The position numbers and the translations under genes were made by a program. Below, piece after piece: positions 28,437 through 36,749 of a stretch of 64,000 nt of DNA (position 1 is its first letter; the number at the start of each line of letters is the position of its first letter). This DNA comes from Cohnella rhizosphaerae (GTDB taxonomy: Bacteria; Bacillota; Bacilli; Paenibacillales; Paenibacillaceae): assembly GCF_029525575.1 (NCBI RefSeq), contig NZ_JAPDIA010000001.1, forward strand, positions 682,001 to 746,000, given 5' to 3'. The notes beneath the pieces were generated by a model that was given only the letters and a program-made list of their open reading frames with translations, did not search any database and was not told the origin of the DNA.

Positions 28437-29846
28437 TTATTTGCCGTAAAGCGACCCGATCTCCTTAACTACACCGTCAAGCTCGCCTTTGCCCGACAGC
28501 GCCGGCGCGAGCTTCTGCGGAATGATTTCCCACAGCAGCTTTTCCTTGCCGTCGAAGAACGGCGCGGAGATCGCGTATTTTTGCGCATCGATGAACGTCT
28601 GCTTGTTGTAGCCCTCGTCCTTGGCGAGGTAAGTCTCCGCGGCAGCCTTGTTGGCCGGGATCGACTGGCCCTGCTGCGCGAGCGCGATCTGTCCGTCCGG
28701 ACCGCCCAGCCAGCTCAGCAGCGCCCAAGCCGCCTGCTCGTTTTTGCTGTATGGGCTCATTGCGTTGCCCGCCACCTGCACGACCGTCTTCGTTTCCTTG
28801 AACTTCGGCGGCAGCACCGTGTCGAACTTGATGTTCGCCTTGATGAATTCGCTGGCGGACCAGGAGCCCGCGAAGCTCATCGCGACCTTGCCCGTCGTCA
28901 TCGTCAGGAACGGCTCCTTGGCGAGCGACTGGCTCTGGCTGAAGGTCGGCGTCACGTGATGCTTGGTGATCAGATCCCGGTAGAACTCCAGCACTTGCTT
29001 GGCTTCCGGCGATTCGAGACCGAGCGACTTGTCGTCGTTCACGAGCTTGCCGCCGTTGGACTCGATCTGAGGCTCGAGCACGGAGTCGGCGGAGCCGGCG
29101 GCATCTACGGTCAGACCCCATTGCACGATGTTTTTGGCGTCGAAGTCCGCATCCGCGGCCGTCTTGCCTTTACGATCGAGCGTCATCTTCTTGGCGATGT
29201 CAAGCGCCTGGTCCCAGGTCAGCTCGCCGGCAGGATAAGCGGCGCCGGCCGGATTCGTCTTGGGGTCGTCGAACAGCCCTTTATTATAGTAGAGGACGAT
29301 CGTGTTGGCGTCGCGCGGCAGCGATACTTGCTTGCCGTCGACCTGGTGGGCGGCCAGCACCCCGGGCTCGAAGTTGCTCGTATCGAAGCCCGTCGAGGCG
29401 ATCAGATCGGTCAAGTCCTTCATCGCGCCGATCTTGGCGTATTTATCCACATAGGCGTAACTGATCTTGTAAACGTCGGGCAGATCCTTGGCCGCGGCCT
29501 GCGCCGTCAGCGCCGTCCAGTAAGTGCCCCAGTCCTTGCTGACGACTTCGACCTCGACGTTCGGATACTTCTCGCTGAAGCCCTTGAGCAATTCCTTCGT
29601 CTGCTCGGTCTCCACGTTCGTTCCCCATTGCGCATACGTTACCTTGCCGGAGATATCGGCAGCGCTGGCCGGAGCCGATGCCGATCCGGACGCCGGCGCC
29701 GATGCGCTCGCCGAAGCGCCTGCCGAACCGCTGGATGCGGGAGACGAAGACGCGCCTTCATTGTTGTTGCTGCCGCATGCCGCCAGACTCATCGTTCCGA
29801 TCAGACTCAGTACCGCGAGCTGCGCGATCCGTTTCTTTGTTTGCAT
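28437..29846 (-). CDS. Sugar-binding lipoprotein of ABC importer
   Basis: Extracellular solute-binding protein (MalE/MsmE type), 469 residues, intact. Lipoprotein signal LAVLSLIGTMSLAAC (lipobox LAAC) and an Ala/Ser/Gly-rich linker, then VTYAQWGTNVETEQTKELLK, DVYKISYAYVDKYAKIG, LPRDANTIVLYYNKGLFDDP, VAMSFAGSWSASEFIKAN and C-terminal LDGVVKEIGSLYGK. ATG 29846 is preceded by AAGGAGGGC. It follows two permease genes in the same transcript and precedes the SLH glycoside hydrolase. Confidence 0.9.
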   Translation of the reverse strand: MQTKKRIAQLAVLSLIGTMSLAACGSNNNEGASSSPASSGSAGASASASAPASGSASAPASAADISGKVTYAQWGTNVETEQTKELLKGFSEKYPNVEVEVVSKDWGTYWTALTAQAAAKDLPDVYKISYAYVDKYAKIGAMKDLTDLIASTGFDTSNFEPGVLAAHQVDGKQVSLPRDANTIVLYYNKGLFDDPKTNPAGAAYPAGELTWDQALDIAKKMTLDRKGKTAADADFDAKNIVQWGLTVDAAGSADSVLEPQIESNGGKLVNDDKSLGLESPEAKQVLEFYRDLITKHHVTPTFSQSQSLAKEPFLTMTTGKVAMSFAGSWSASEFIKANIKFDTVLPPKFKETKTVVQVAGNAMSPYSKNEQAAWALLSWLGGPDGQIALAQQGQSIPANKAAAETYLAKDEGYNKQTFIDAQKYAISAPFFDGKEKLLWEIIPQKLAPALSGKGELDGVVKEIGSLYGK

Positions 29847-29917
29847 GTTGAGCCCTCCTTGTACGTGGATGAATGATTGACCTGCCCCTCGATGCGCTCT
29901 CACGGGTGTCCCCGGGA

Positions 29918-30742
29918 TTACTTGATCCCGGTCATGACCACCCCCTCGATGAAGTAGCGCTGGGCGAAGAAATAGATGACGCCGATCGGCAGCAGCGCGA
30001 GGAACGAACCGGCCGCGAGCACCGGGAAGTCGTGCGAAGTCTGGCCCATGATCATCTGGAGGCCGACGCTGAGCGTCTGCAGCTTTTCCGATTGAATGAA
30101 GATGAGCGGGGAAAAGAAGTCCGTCCACGAAAAGACGAAGGAGAAGATGAAGCCGCTCACGAGAATCGGGCTGGACAGCGGCAGGATAACCCTGGAGTAG
30201 ATCGTCCAGTACCCGCCTCCGTCGACGTAGGTCGCTTCGTCCAGCTCCCGCGGGATCGTGAGGAAAAACTGCCTGAACAAAAAGATGAAGTACGGATTGC
30301 CGAGTACGTGCGGAACGATGAGCGGCAGCCACGTATCGTACCAGCCGATGTTCCGGTACAGCAGATACAGCGGGATCAGCGTCACCTGCGCCGGAATCAT
30401 GAGCGTGGCCAGCACGATGGCGAACAGGAACTTGCGCGAACGCGCCTTCGTGCGGGCGAACCCGAACGCGATCAGCGAGGAGAACAGAATCGTGCCGAGA
30501 CCGACGGAGCCCGCGATCGCGAACGAGTTGCCCATCCAGCGGCCCATGAGCGGCATCGATTCGAAGAGCCGCCCGAACGCGCTTAGCGTAAGCGGGTGCG
30601 GGAGAAACTCCGGCGGATATCTGAACGTCTGCTCCTGCGTCTTGAGCATCGTGGACAGCAGCCAGAACAGCGGGCCGGCGAAGATGAACAGGCCGACGAG
30701 CAGCGCGACGTATTGCAGCGGCGTTTTGAATCGGTAAGTCAT
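29918..30742 (-). CDS. Carbohydrate ABC transporter permease (MalG type)
   Basis: Second membrane subunit of the importer, 274 residues: MTYRFKTPLQYVALLVGLFI, LLSTMLKTQEQTFRYPPEFL, LATLMIPAQVTLIPLYLLYR, the EAA loop in LDEATYVDGGGYWTIYSRVI, and C-terminal FFAQRYFIEGVVMTGIK. In the sequence as given it is continuous with the upstream permease gene, but that appears to be caused by one extra G in a run at 30755-30760. I annotate two genes, with this start at ATG 30742, two bases after the repaired stop of the other. Confidence 0.85.
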   Translation of the reverse strand: MTYRFKTPLQYVALLVGLFIFAGPLFWLLSTMLKTQEQTFRYPPEFLPHPLTLSAFGRLFESMPLMGRWMGNSFAIAGSVGLGTILFSSLIAFGFARTKARSRKFLFAIVLATLMIPAQVTLIPLYLLYRNIGWYDTWLPLIVPHVLGNPYFIFLFRQFFLTIPRELDEATYVDGGGYWTIYSRVILPLSSPILVSGFIFSFVFSWTDFFSPLIFIQSEKLQTLSVGLQMIMGQTSHDFPVLAAGSFLALLPIGVIYFFAQRYFIEGVVMTGIK

Positions 30743-30744
30743 GC

Positions 30745-31639
30745 CTATGCGTCGCCCCCCTTTATCGCTCTCGTAGTAGACCCATCGGTTCGACGTTTTC
30801 ATCACGATCCAGGTCAGGATCAGGATGATGACGAACAGAATCCAGGACTGCGCCATCGCATAGCCGAACTTCATGTCGCGGAATGCGGTATTGTAGGTAT
30901 TCAGCATGTAGGTCGACGAGGAGTAGTCCGGCCCCCCGTTGTTCAGCAGGCGGGATTCGGTGAACATCTGGAAATAATAAATCATCTGCAGCACCAGCGA
31001 GAAAAGAATCGTCGGCGAGATCATCGGCAGCGTGATGGTGAAAAATTGGCGGACCCGGCTGGCGCCGTCGATGCGTGCCGCCTCGTAGAGCTGGGCGGGC
31101 ACGCCCTTGAGCGCGGCGAGGAAGATCAAGACCGGTCCGCCCGAGCTCCAGATGCCGATCGTCACGATCAGCGGCTTGCTCCATCCCTCGGAGCCGAACC
31201 AGTCTACCTTCGGGATGCCGACGGCCTCGAGGAGCTGATTGACGAAGCCGCCGTCCGTGCCGAACAGCAGCAGCCAGATGATGACCGTCGCGACGGGCGG
31301 CACCAGGTAGGGCAAGTAATAGATCGTGCGGAAAAAGCGAATGCCCTTGATCTCGACGTTCAGCACGACGGAGATCAGAATTTGGAACATGACCGTGATC
31401 GGCACGGCGATAAAAACGAAATACAGCGTGTTGCCGAAGCTTTTCAAATAAATCTGATCTTTGAACAAGTCCCGGTAGTTGTCGAACCCGATCCACTGCG
31501 GCGGCGTCACCGAGTTGTAATCCGCGAAGCTGTAGATCATGCTCAGCGCGGCCGGTCCGACGAAAAACACGAGAAAACCTACGATCCAAGGAAGGATGAA
31601 CAACAAAAACGCGCCTTCCTCTTTCCACCTCGAGGTCAT
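30745..31639 (-). CDS. Sugar ABC transporter permease (MalF type)
   Basis: First membrane subunit, about 298 residues: MTSRWKEEGAFLLFILPWIV, IYSFADYNSVTPPQWIGFDN, FFRTIYYLPYLVPPVATVII, EAA loop in LYEAARIDGASRVRQFFTIT, and C-terminal NRWVYYESDKGG. Removing one G from the run of six at 30755-30760 gives the ending DKGGDA and a stop at 30745-30747, the normal arrangement for such pairs. Without that change the two permeases form a 573-residue fusion. It overlaps the Gfo/Idh C-terminal frame slightly upstream. Confidence 0.83.
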
Positions 31640-31664
31640 GCGGACTCCCCCCTGTCTGTCGGCC

Positions 31665-32766
31665 TTAGCTCAGCTCGCTGATGTAGACGTATCGTTCTTC
31701 CTTGATGGAACGTTCGGCGGCAAGCGCGACGAGCAGCGCATCCCGGCCGATCCGGCCGTTGGCATAGGGCGCTTCGCCCGTGGCGACGGAATTCAGGAAG
31801 GCATGCCGCTGCCGCTGGCTGCCGGTATGTCCGCCGTTCACCGAATCGGATTCGTGGTCCAGATCGATGTGGTCGCGGCTCCTGTCCTCGGGACCGAAGA
31901 TGTCGATCGTCTTGTCCTTTTTTGGCGATCATCTGGCCGCCGTTGCTGCCGAGCAGGCCGATCTCGAGCCCTTCGTCCATCAGGTTCCTCGGCTTCAGAT
32001 ACATGCAGAGGCCGAGATTCGCCTTGCTGCCGTTCTCGTATTCGACGATGACCCAGGCATGGTCGACGATCGAAGTGCTCGTGAGCGTACGGGTCTCGTA
32101 ATGCGTATAGGAGTTGGTGATGACGTTTGGCTGACCGTCCTTCAGCACGTGCTGACCGCCGGACGCGAACACGCGGCGCGGCTTCGAATCGATCATCCAG
32201 TTGAAAATATCGAAGTGGTGGCAATCCTTCTCGATGAGCGCGCCGCCCGACTTGGAAGCGTCATAAAACCAGTCCACCGGCGGGAACGGATCGCGGAATT
32301 CCTTGCACCACATCATGGCGACGTCTCCCAGCCGCCCGGCATCCAGCTCCCTGCGCATCCGGCGATAGATGTTCGAGTAACGGTAAGTGAGGCCGATCTG
32401 CAGGATCACGCCGGCAGCTTCCGCCTTGGCGATGATCTCGTCGCATTCGCCGAGCGTCGGCGCGACCGGTTTTTCCAGAAACACATGCTTGCCGCGTTCG
32501 ATAAACGGTACCGCCGCATCGCGATGCATATAGTTGGGCAGCGAGATGACGACGGCGTCGAAGCTGTCGATGTGCTCCAACAATTCCATGTAACTCGCAA
32601 CGATGCCGGGTTTGTTTCTTCTTATGTAAGGCATCGCCCTCGCCAAGTTGAATTCGCTCGGATCCGCGATCCAGACGATTTCGCAGTTTTCGATTTGATC
32701 GAACCCCATCGCATGGCCGGTGCCCATATCGCCTACGCCGATCAATGCCAGCCGGATTTTGCTCAT
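31665..32766 (-). CDS. Gfo/Idh/MocA family oxidoreductase, frameshifted
   Basis: Sugar dehydrogenase family. Starts MSKIRLALIGVGDMGTGHAM (ATG 32766) with the Rossmann motif, then ADPSEFNLA, GKHVFLEKPVAPTLGECDEI with the EKP catalytic Lys, and SGGALIEKDCHHFDIFNWMI with the C-terminal catalytic-side His. Frame breaks in a run of six T near 31920 after QMIAKK; the restored C-terminus reads DKTIDIFGPEDRSRDHID, later GEAPYANGRIGRDALLVALA, and ends VYISELS with stop at 31665. About 366 residues. It is the first gene of the carbohydrate operon and directly follows the promoter at 32837-32865. Confidence 0.85.
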
Positions 32767-32836
32767 CGTATGTTGTATCCCCCAACCCTGATGTTTTTTT
32801 TGCGCCAAACTTTGTTTTTTTTGGATTACAAACTAA

Positions 32837-32865
32837 ATATTATTCGAATATCAGAGAACCGTCAA
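32837..32865 (-). promoter_or_regulatory. Sigma-A promoter of the second carbohydrate operon
   Basis: TTGACG and TAATAT on the minus strand with a 17-base spacer, about 70 bases before the Gfo/Idh start. The surrounding 32767-33140 gap is AT-rich and otherwise noncoding. Confidence 0.7.
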
Positions 32866-32988
32866 GGATTTTTAATGAAATTTGGATAGTTTTTCCCCCA
32901 TGTTTTTGGGTTATATTTGGCGTAAATATTCGTAAAACACGACAGATTAGGATGGCGGCACAATTAAACATTCGGAAATTAACGATCT

Positions 32989-33007
32989 AAGCGCTTGCAA
33001 TGCGCTT
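32989..33007. promoter_or_regulatory. Probable LacI-family operator
   Basis: Inverted repeat AAGCGC, seven bases, GCGCTT, with the 5' half also reading AAGCGCTT. It lies in the gap between the LacI-family gene and the operon promoter, about 125 bases upstream of the -35 box, so it may be an auxiliary site. Assignment rests on symmetry and location. Confidence 0.45.
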
Positions 33008-33140
33008 CAATTGTTAAAAGTAAACAAACATTTTTTCACGCAAAAACTTCGATAATTTTGCCGCAAATAACCCAATTACCTTTGGAAAACAAAAATACCC
33101 TGCACCGCATAAACGGGCAGGGCATACGAATCGTGCCGTA

Positions 33141-34175
33141 TCATGTCGATTGTCTGGCCATTAACTCGAACGGCAGCGTAATCTTGACGGGCAGCGGGTA
33201 TTTGTTCTGTCTGACATCGACGAGCGTCTTGGCGGCCACCCAGCCGATCTCGAACTTCGGAATATGTACGGAGGTCAGCGGCGGCGTCGCATACTCGGCG
33301 AAGTCGATATTGTCGATGGAGGCGATGGCGACGTCCTGCGGAATGCGCAGGCCGCTCTCGAATACGGCGCGCATGGCGGAGATCGCCATCATGTCGCTGG
33401 CGGCCAAAAATGCGGACGGCAGCTTGGTCGTCTTCTCGAGCGTCCGCTTCATCAACGTATAGCTTTTTTCCGCGTTCCATTCCGTATCGAGGATCCAGTC
33501 CTTATGCAGCGCGAGTCCGGCTTCGTCCATCGCCTCTTTGTAGCCGCGGTACCTTTTTTCCTTGGTGATGTCGAGCGACCTGCCGGAGCCGCCGAGGAAG
33601 CCGATATGCCGATGCCCCCGCGAGATCAGGTGCTGCACCGCATGCTTCGCCGCCATCAATCGGTCGTAGCCGACGCTCGGGATCGACGGATCGGATACGT
33701 CGATGCCGACAACGCAAGGGATATGGCGCTTGATCGCGTCATAGACGACCGGATCGATGCTCTCGACGACGATGATGCCGTCCACCCCGCCATCCTGGAT
33801 CACCTTTTGCAGCATCTCGGGAGATTTGAGATCTTCGCCGTTGTGGATATACGCCAACTCTCCGCCGTGTTCCTGAATGCCCCGCTCGATGCCCTCGAGG
33901 ATCGGGGAGAAGTACGGATGGTTGTACTTGTTCTGATTGACCGCCACGATGCAGCCGATCTTGCCGATATCGGACTGGCGCGCGGCCGTCCCGCGCTTCG
34001 AGCCCGCGCCGTCCCTGGCCGTCTTGCCGGGGTTGTAGCCGAGCTGCGCGACCGCGTCCCAGATGCGCTGCCGTGTGTCGGCATTGACGGAACGGCTCGT
34101 ATCGTTGTTGACGACTCTGGACACCGTGGAGATCGATACGCCCACTTGATCCGCGATATCCTTTAAAGTAGCCAA
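33141..34175 (-). CDS. LacI family transcriptional regulator
   Basis: 344 residues. DNA-binding domain: ATLKDIADQVGVSISTVSRV with hinge DTRQRIWDAVAQLGYNPGKT. The effector domain is of periplasmic-binding-protein type: IGCIVAVNQNKYNHPYFSPI, GVDGIIVVES, AVQHLISRGHRHIGFLGGSG, AFLAASDMMAISAMRAVFES, DVAIASIDNIDFAEYATPPL. The start chosen is TTG 34175 because AAAGGAG lies nine bases upstream; the open frame extends to 34208. Located upstream of, and in the same direction as, the Gfo/Idh-transporter operon, which it probably represses until sugar is present. Confidence 0.9.
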   Translation of the reverse strand: MATLKDIADQVGVSISTVSRVVNNDTSRSVNADTRQRIWDAVAQLGYNPGKTARDGAGSKRGTAARQSDIGKIGCIVAVNQNKYNHPYFSPILEGIERGIQEHGGELAYIHNGEDLKSPEMLQKVIQDGGVDGIIVVESIDPVVYDAIKRHIPCVVGIDVSDPSIPSVGYDRLMAAKHAVQHLISRGHRHIGFLGGSGRSLDITKEKRYRGYKEAMDEAGLALHKDWILDTEWNAEKSYTLMKRTLEKTTKLPSAFLAASDMMAISAMRAVFESGLRIPQDVAIASIDNIDFAEYATPPLTSVHIPKFEIGWVAAKTLVDVRQNKYPLPVKITLPFELMARQST

Positions 34176-34311
34176 TTCGGTCCGCTCCTTTGCCTTGATT
34201 TGCCCCAAACTTGTATATGATTTTCATTATAGCGAAAAGGCACCGCGCGAACAATAAACAAAGTAGCGGCTGCTGCGCCGCGTACGCCCGCCTGTACCCG
34301 CCTCTCCCGCC

Positions 34312-34735
34312 GCGAGTACCCGGATCATGCACATGATTTGTGCATGTCCCCTCCCCCCGCGCCGCCTTCGCCCGCGAGTACCCGGATCATGCACATGATT
34401 TGTGCATGATTCCCTCCCCCCGCGCCGCCTTCGTTCGCGAGTACCCGGATCATGCACATGATTTGTGCATGGTTCCCTCCCCCCGCACCGCCTTCGCTCG
34501 CGAGTACCCGGATCATGCACATGATTTGTGCATGATTCCCTCCCCCGCGCCGCCTTCGCTCGCGAGTACCCGGATCATGCACATGATTTGTGCATGATTC
34601 CCTCCCCCGCGCCGCCTTCGCTCGCGAGTACCCGGATCATGCACATGATTCGTGCATGATTCCCTCCCCCCGCGCCGCCTTCGCCCGCGAGTACCCGGAT
34701 CATGCACATGATTTGTGCATGCACGTCCGCGCGCG
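34312..34735 (+). repeat. Seven-copy tandem array of a 62-63-bp palindrome unit
   Basis: Units begin (GCGAGTACCCGGATC) at 34312, 34374, 34437, 34500, 34562, 34624 and 34687. Each has 8-bp arms CATGCACA and TGTGCATG around a 5-base loop, followed by a C-rich stretch and GCGCCGCCTTCGC. Copies are nearly identical; one has a T-to-C change in the loop. Not coding: the open frames through it simply repeat. It fills most of the 617-base gap between the LacI gene and prfC. Confidence 0.9.
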
Positions 34736-34740
34736 CAGCA

Positions 34741-34768
34741 AAGCCCCGGCCGCAGGCGGCCGGGGCTT
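34741..34768 (-). terminator. Hairpin terminator after prfC
   Basis: AAGCCCCGGCCGC and its complement with a two- to three-base loop, 25 bases beyond the prfC stop; T run is weak (TTTG). Confidence 0.6.
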
Positions 34769-34792
34769 CCTTTACGCACGCATTCGCTGCCT

Positions 34793-36379
34793 TCAGGGCG
34801 CCGTCTCCAGAAACTGTACGTCGGGCATGCGCTCCACGGCGGTACGCATCGCGTACTCGTTTTCGAACAGCGCGACGTTATTGTCGTTCTTGTCCTTGAC
34901 GAGCGTCGAGTTGATGCGGAACTTCGAAGCGTCGAGCTTGTCGGCGACGATCCAGCGGGCGAACTGGAACTGCGTGCGCGCGAGCTGGATATCGACGCCG
35001 TACTCGTTTTTCATGCGGTACTCGAAGACATCGAATTGAAGCTGACCGACGACGCCGAGATACGTATCCTCGAACGGGCCGATCGACCGGAACACCTGCA
35101 CCATGCCCTCTTCGGTCAGTTGATCGAGGCCTTTGAGATACTGCTTCTGCTTGAGCGCGTTTTTGACCGACACCTTGGCGAAGATCTCGGGCGAGAACGT
35201 CGGCAGCTCGTCGAACGTAATGTTCGCGCCCTGGGCGAGGCTGTCGCCGATGCGGAAAATGCCCGGATCGAACAAACCGATAATATCGCCCGGATAGGCG
35301 GTATCGACGATGTCGCGATCCTGCGCCAGGAACTGCTGCGGCTGGGACAGCTTAATGTCCTTGCCCGCGCGCACATGCTTGACGGACATCCCACGTTCGA
35401 ACTTGCCGGAGCAGATGCGCAGGAAAGCGATGCGGTCGCGGTGAGCGGGGTTCATGTTGGCTTGGATCTTGAAAATGTAACCGGAGAACTTCTCGTCGTC
35501 CGGTTCGACTTCTCCCTCCGTCGTACGGCGCGAAGTCGGCGCCGGAGCCAGCTGAAGGAAGTTCTCGAGGAACGTCTGCACCCCGAAGTTGTTGACGGCG
35601 CTGCCGAAGAAGACCGGCGTCAGCTCGCCCGCGCGCACCTTCTCGTAGTCGAACGGGTCGCCCGCGACGTCGAGCAGCTCGAGATCCTGGGCCAATTGGT
35701 CGGCGAGATAATCGCCCGCCATCTCGCGGATCGCCGGATCGTTGTAGTCGGCGGCCGGGCGGACCTCGATCGTGGAGTGGTCGTTGCCCTGGAACAGCTC
35801 GACCTGCTTCTTCATGCGGTCGTAAACGCCGCACAGCTCGCGGCCCATGCCGATCGGCCAGTTCATCGGCACCGAGCGGATGCCGAGCACGCGCTCGATC
35901 TCCTCGAGCAGCTCGAACGGATTCTGTCCCTCGCGGTCGAGCTTGTTAATGAAGGTGAAAATCGGAATGCCCCGCTTGCGGCATACCTGGAACAGCTTGA
36001 TCGTCTGCGCCTCGACGCCTTTGGCGACGTCGATGAGCATGACCGCGCTGTCGGCGGCGGTCAGCGTGCGGTACGTGTCTTCGCTGAAGTCCTGGTGACC
36101 CGGGGTGTCCAGGATGTTCACGTTTTTGCCGGCATACTGGAACTGCATGACCGACGAAGTGACGGAGATCCCCCGCTGCTTCTCGATCTCCATCCAGTCG
36201 CTGGTCGCGTGGCGGGCGGCTTTGCGCGCCTTGACCGAGCCGGCGATATGAATCGCGCCCCCGTACAGCAGCAGCTTTTCGGTCAGCGTCGTTTTGCCCG
36301 CATCGGGGTGGGATATGATCGCGAAGGTGCGGCGCTTCGCCACTTCCTGCTTAAGTTCGTCGCGGATCGCTTTGCTCAT
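34793..36379 (-). CDS. prfC: Peptide chain release factor 3
   Basis: RF3 is the ribosome-binding GTPase that recycles release factors RF1/RF2 after peptide release. 528 residues, the usual length, frame intact. GTPase motifs: G1 AIISHPDAGKTTLTEKLLLY, the RF3-specific ATSDWMEIEKQRGISVTSSV (switch), G3 LDTPGHQDFSEDTYR, G4 FINKLDREG. Then domain II (PVFFGSAVNNFGVQTFLENF) and the C-terminal VVGQLQFDVFEYRMKNEYGV. It is transcribed alone and lies between two tandem repeat arrays with the same period. Confidence 0.97.
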   Translation of the reverse strand: MSKAIRDELKQEVAKRRTFAIISHPDAGKTTLTEKLLLYGGAIHIAGSVKARKAARHATSDWMEIEKQRGISVTSSVMQFQYAGKNVNILDTPGHQDFSEDTYRTLTAADSAVMLIDVAKGVEAQTIKLFQVCRKRGIPIFTFINKLDREGQNPFELLEEIERVLGIRSVPMNWPIGMGRELCGVYDRMKKQVELFQGNDHSTIEVRPAADYNDPAIREMAGDYLADQLAQDLELLDVAGDPFDYEKVRAGELTPVFFGSAVNNFGVQTFLENFLQLAPAPTSRRTTEGEVEPDDEKFSGYIFKIQANMNPAHRDRIAFLRICSGKFERGMSVKHVRAGKDIKLSQPQQFLAQDRDIVDTAYPGDIIGLFDPGIFRIGDSLAQGANITFDELPTFSPEIFAKVSVKNALKQKQYLKGLDQLTEEGMVQVFRSIGPFEDTYLGVVGQLQFDVFEYRMKNEYGVDIQLARTQFQFARWIVADKLDASKFRINSTLVKDKNDNNVALFENEYAMRTAVERMPDVQFLETAP

Positions 36380-36474
36380 GAATCACGGATTCCTCTCTTG
36401 GACAATATGGCAAACTACATTATAGCATATTGTGCCCGTTCCAGGACGTGAACTGCTGCGATCCAAGGGCATTC

Positions 36475-36650
36475 GGCGAGGATAGCGCATTTTTGCGCGA
36501 TGGCGGCGGCGAGTGTGGCGCGAGCAAAGAGCACGCGGCGAGAATAGCGCATTTTTGCGCGATGGCGGCGGTGAGCGTGGCGCGAGCAACAAGCACGCGG
36601 CAAGGATAGCGCATTTTTGCGCTATGGCGGCGGCGAGCGTGCGTACAAGA
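36475..36650 (+). repeat. Three-copy tandem array of a 62-bp hairpin unit
   Basis: The core ATAGCGCATTTTTGCGC occurs at 36482, 36544 and 36606, exactly 62 bases apart, with GATGGCGGCGGYGAGYGTGG and GCGAGCAA between. The third copy is a perfect dyad (ATAGCGCA, TTT, TGCGCTAT); the first two have one mismatch. It occupies the gap between prfC and the first MFS gene; noncoding. Confidence 0.85.
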
Positions 36651-36686
36651 GCGACACCTCCGGCAAGTCGCGCGGCCAGCACGTGT

Positions 36687-36723
36687 AAAAAAGCCGCATT
36701 GCACCCTGAAGTGCAACACGGCT
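36687..36723 (-). terminator. Terminator of the first DHA2 transporter gene
   Basis: Interrupted stem AGCCG-CA-TTGCAC / GTGCAA-CA-CGGCT followed by six T on the minus strand. Confidence 0.7.
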
Positions 36724-36749
36724 CCCTGTCCTTAGTCTTTGACGAAAGC

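Noticed and set aside
34312..34735. CRISPR array
   Set aside because: The entire 62-63-bp unit repeats with no variable spacers, the dyad is central, and no cas genes are present.
34325..34779. Repeat-containing small proteins encoded on both strands of the array
   Set aside because: They merely translate the tandem DNA repeat; no ribosome sites, and they exist on both strands.
34715..36451. 578-codon open frame opposite prfC
   Set aside because: Antisense shadow of a highly conserved intact gene; no domain recognisable.
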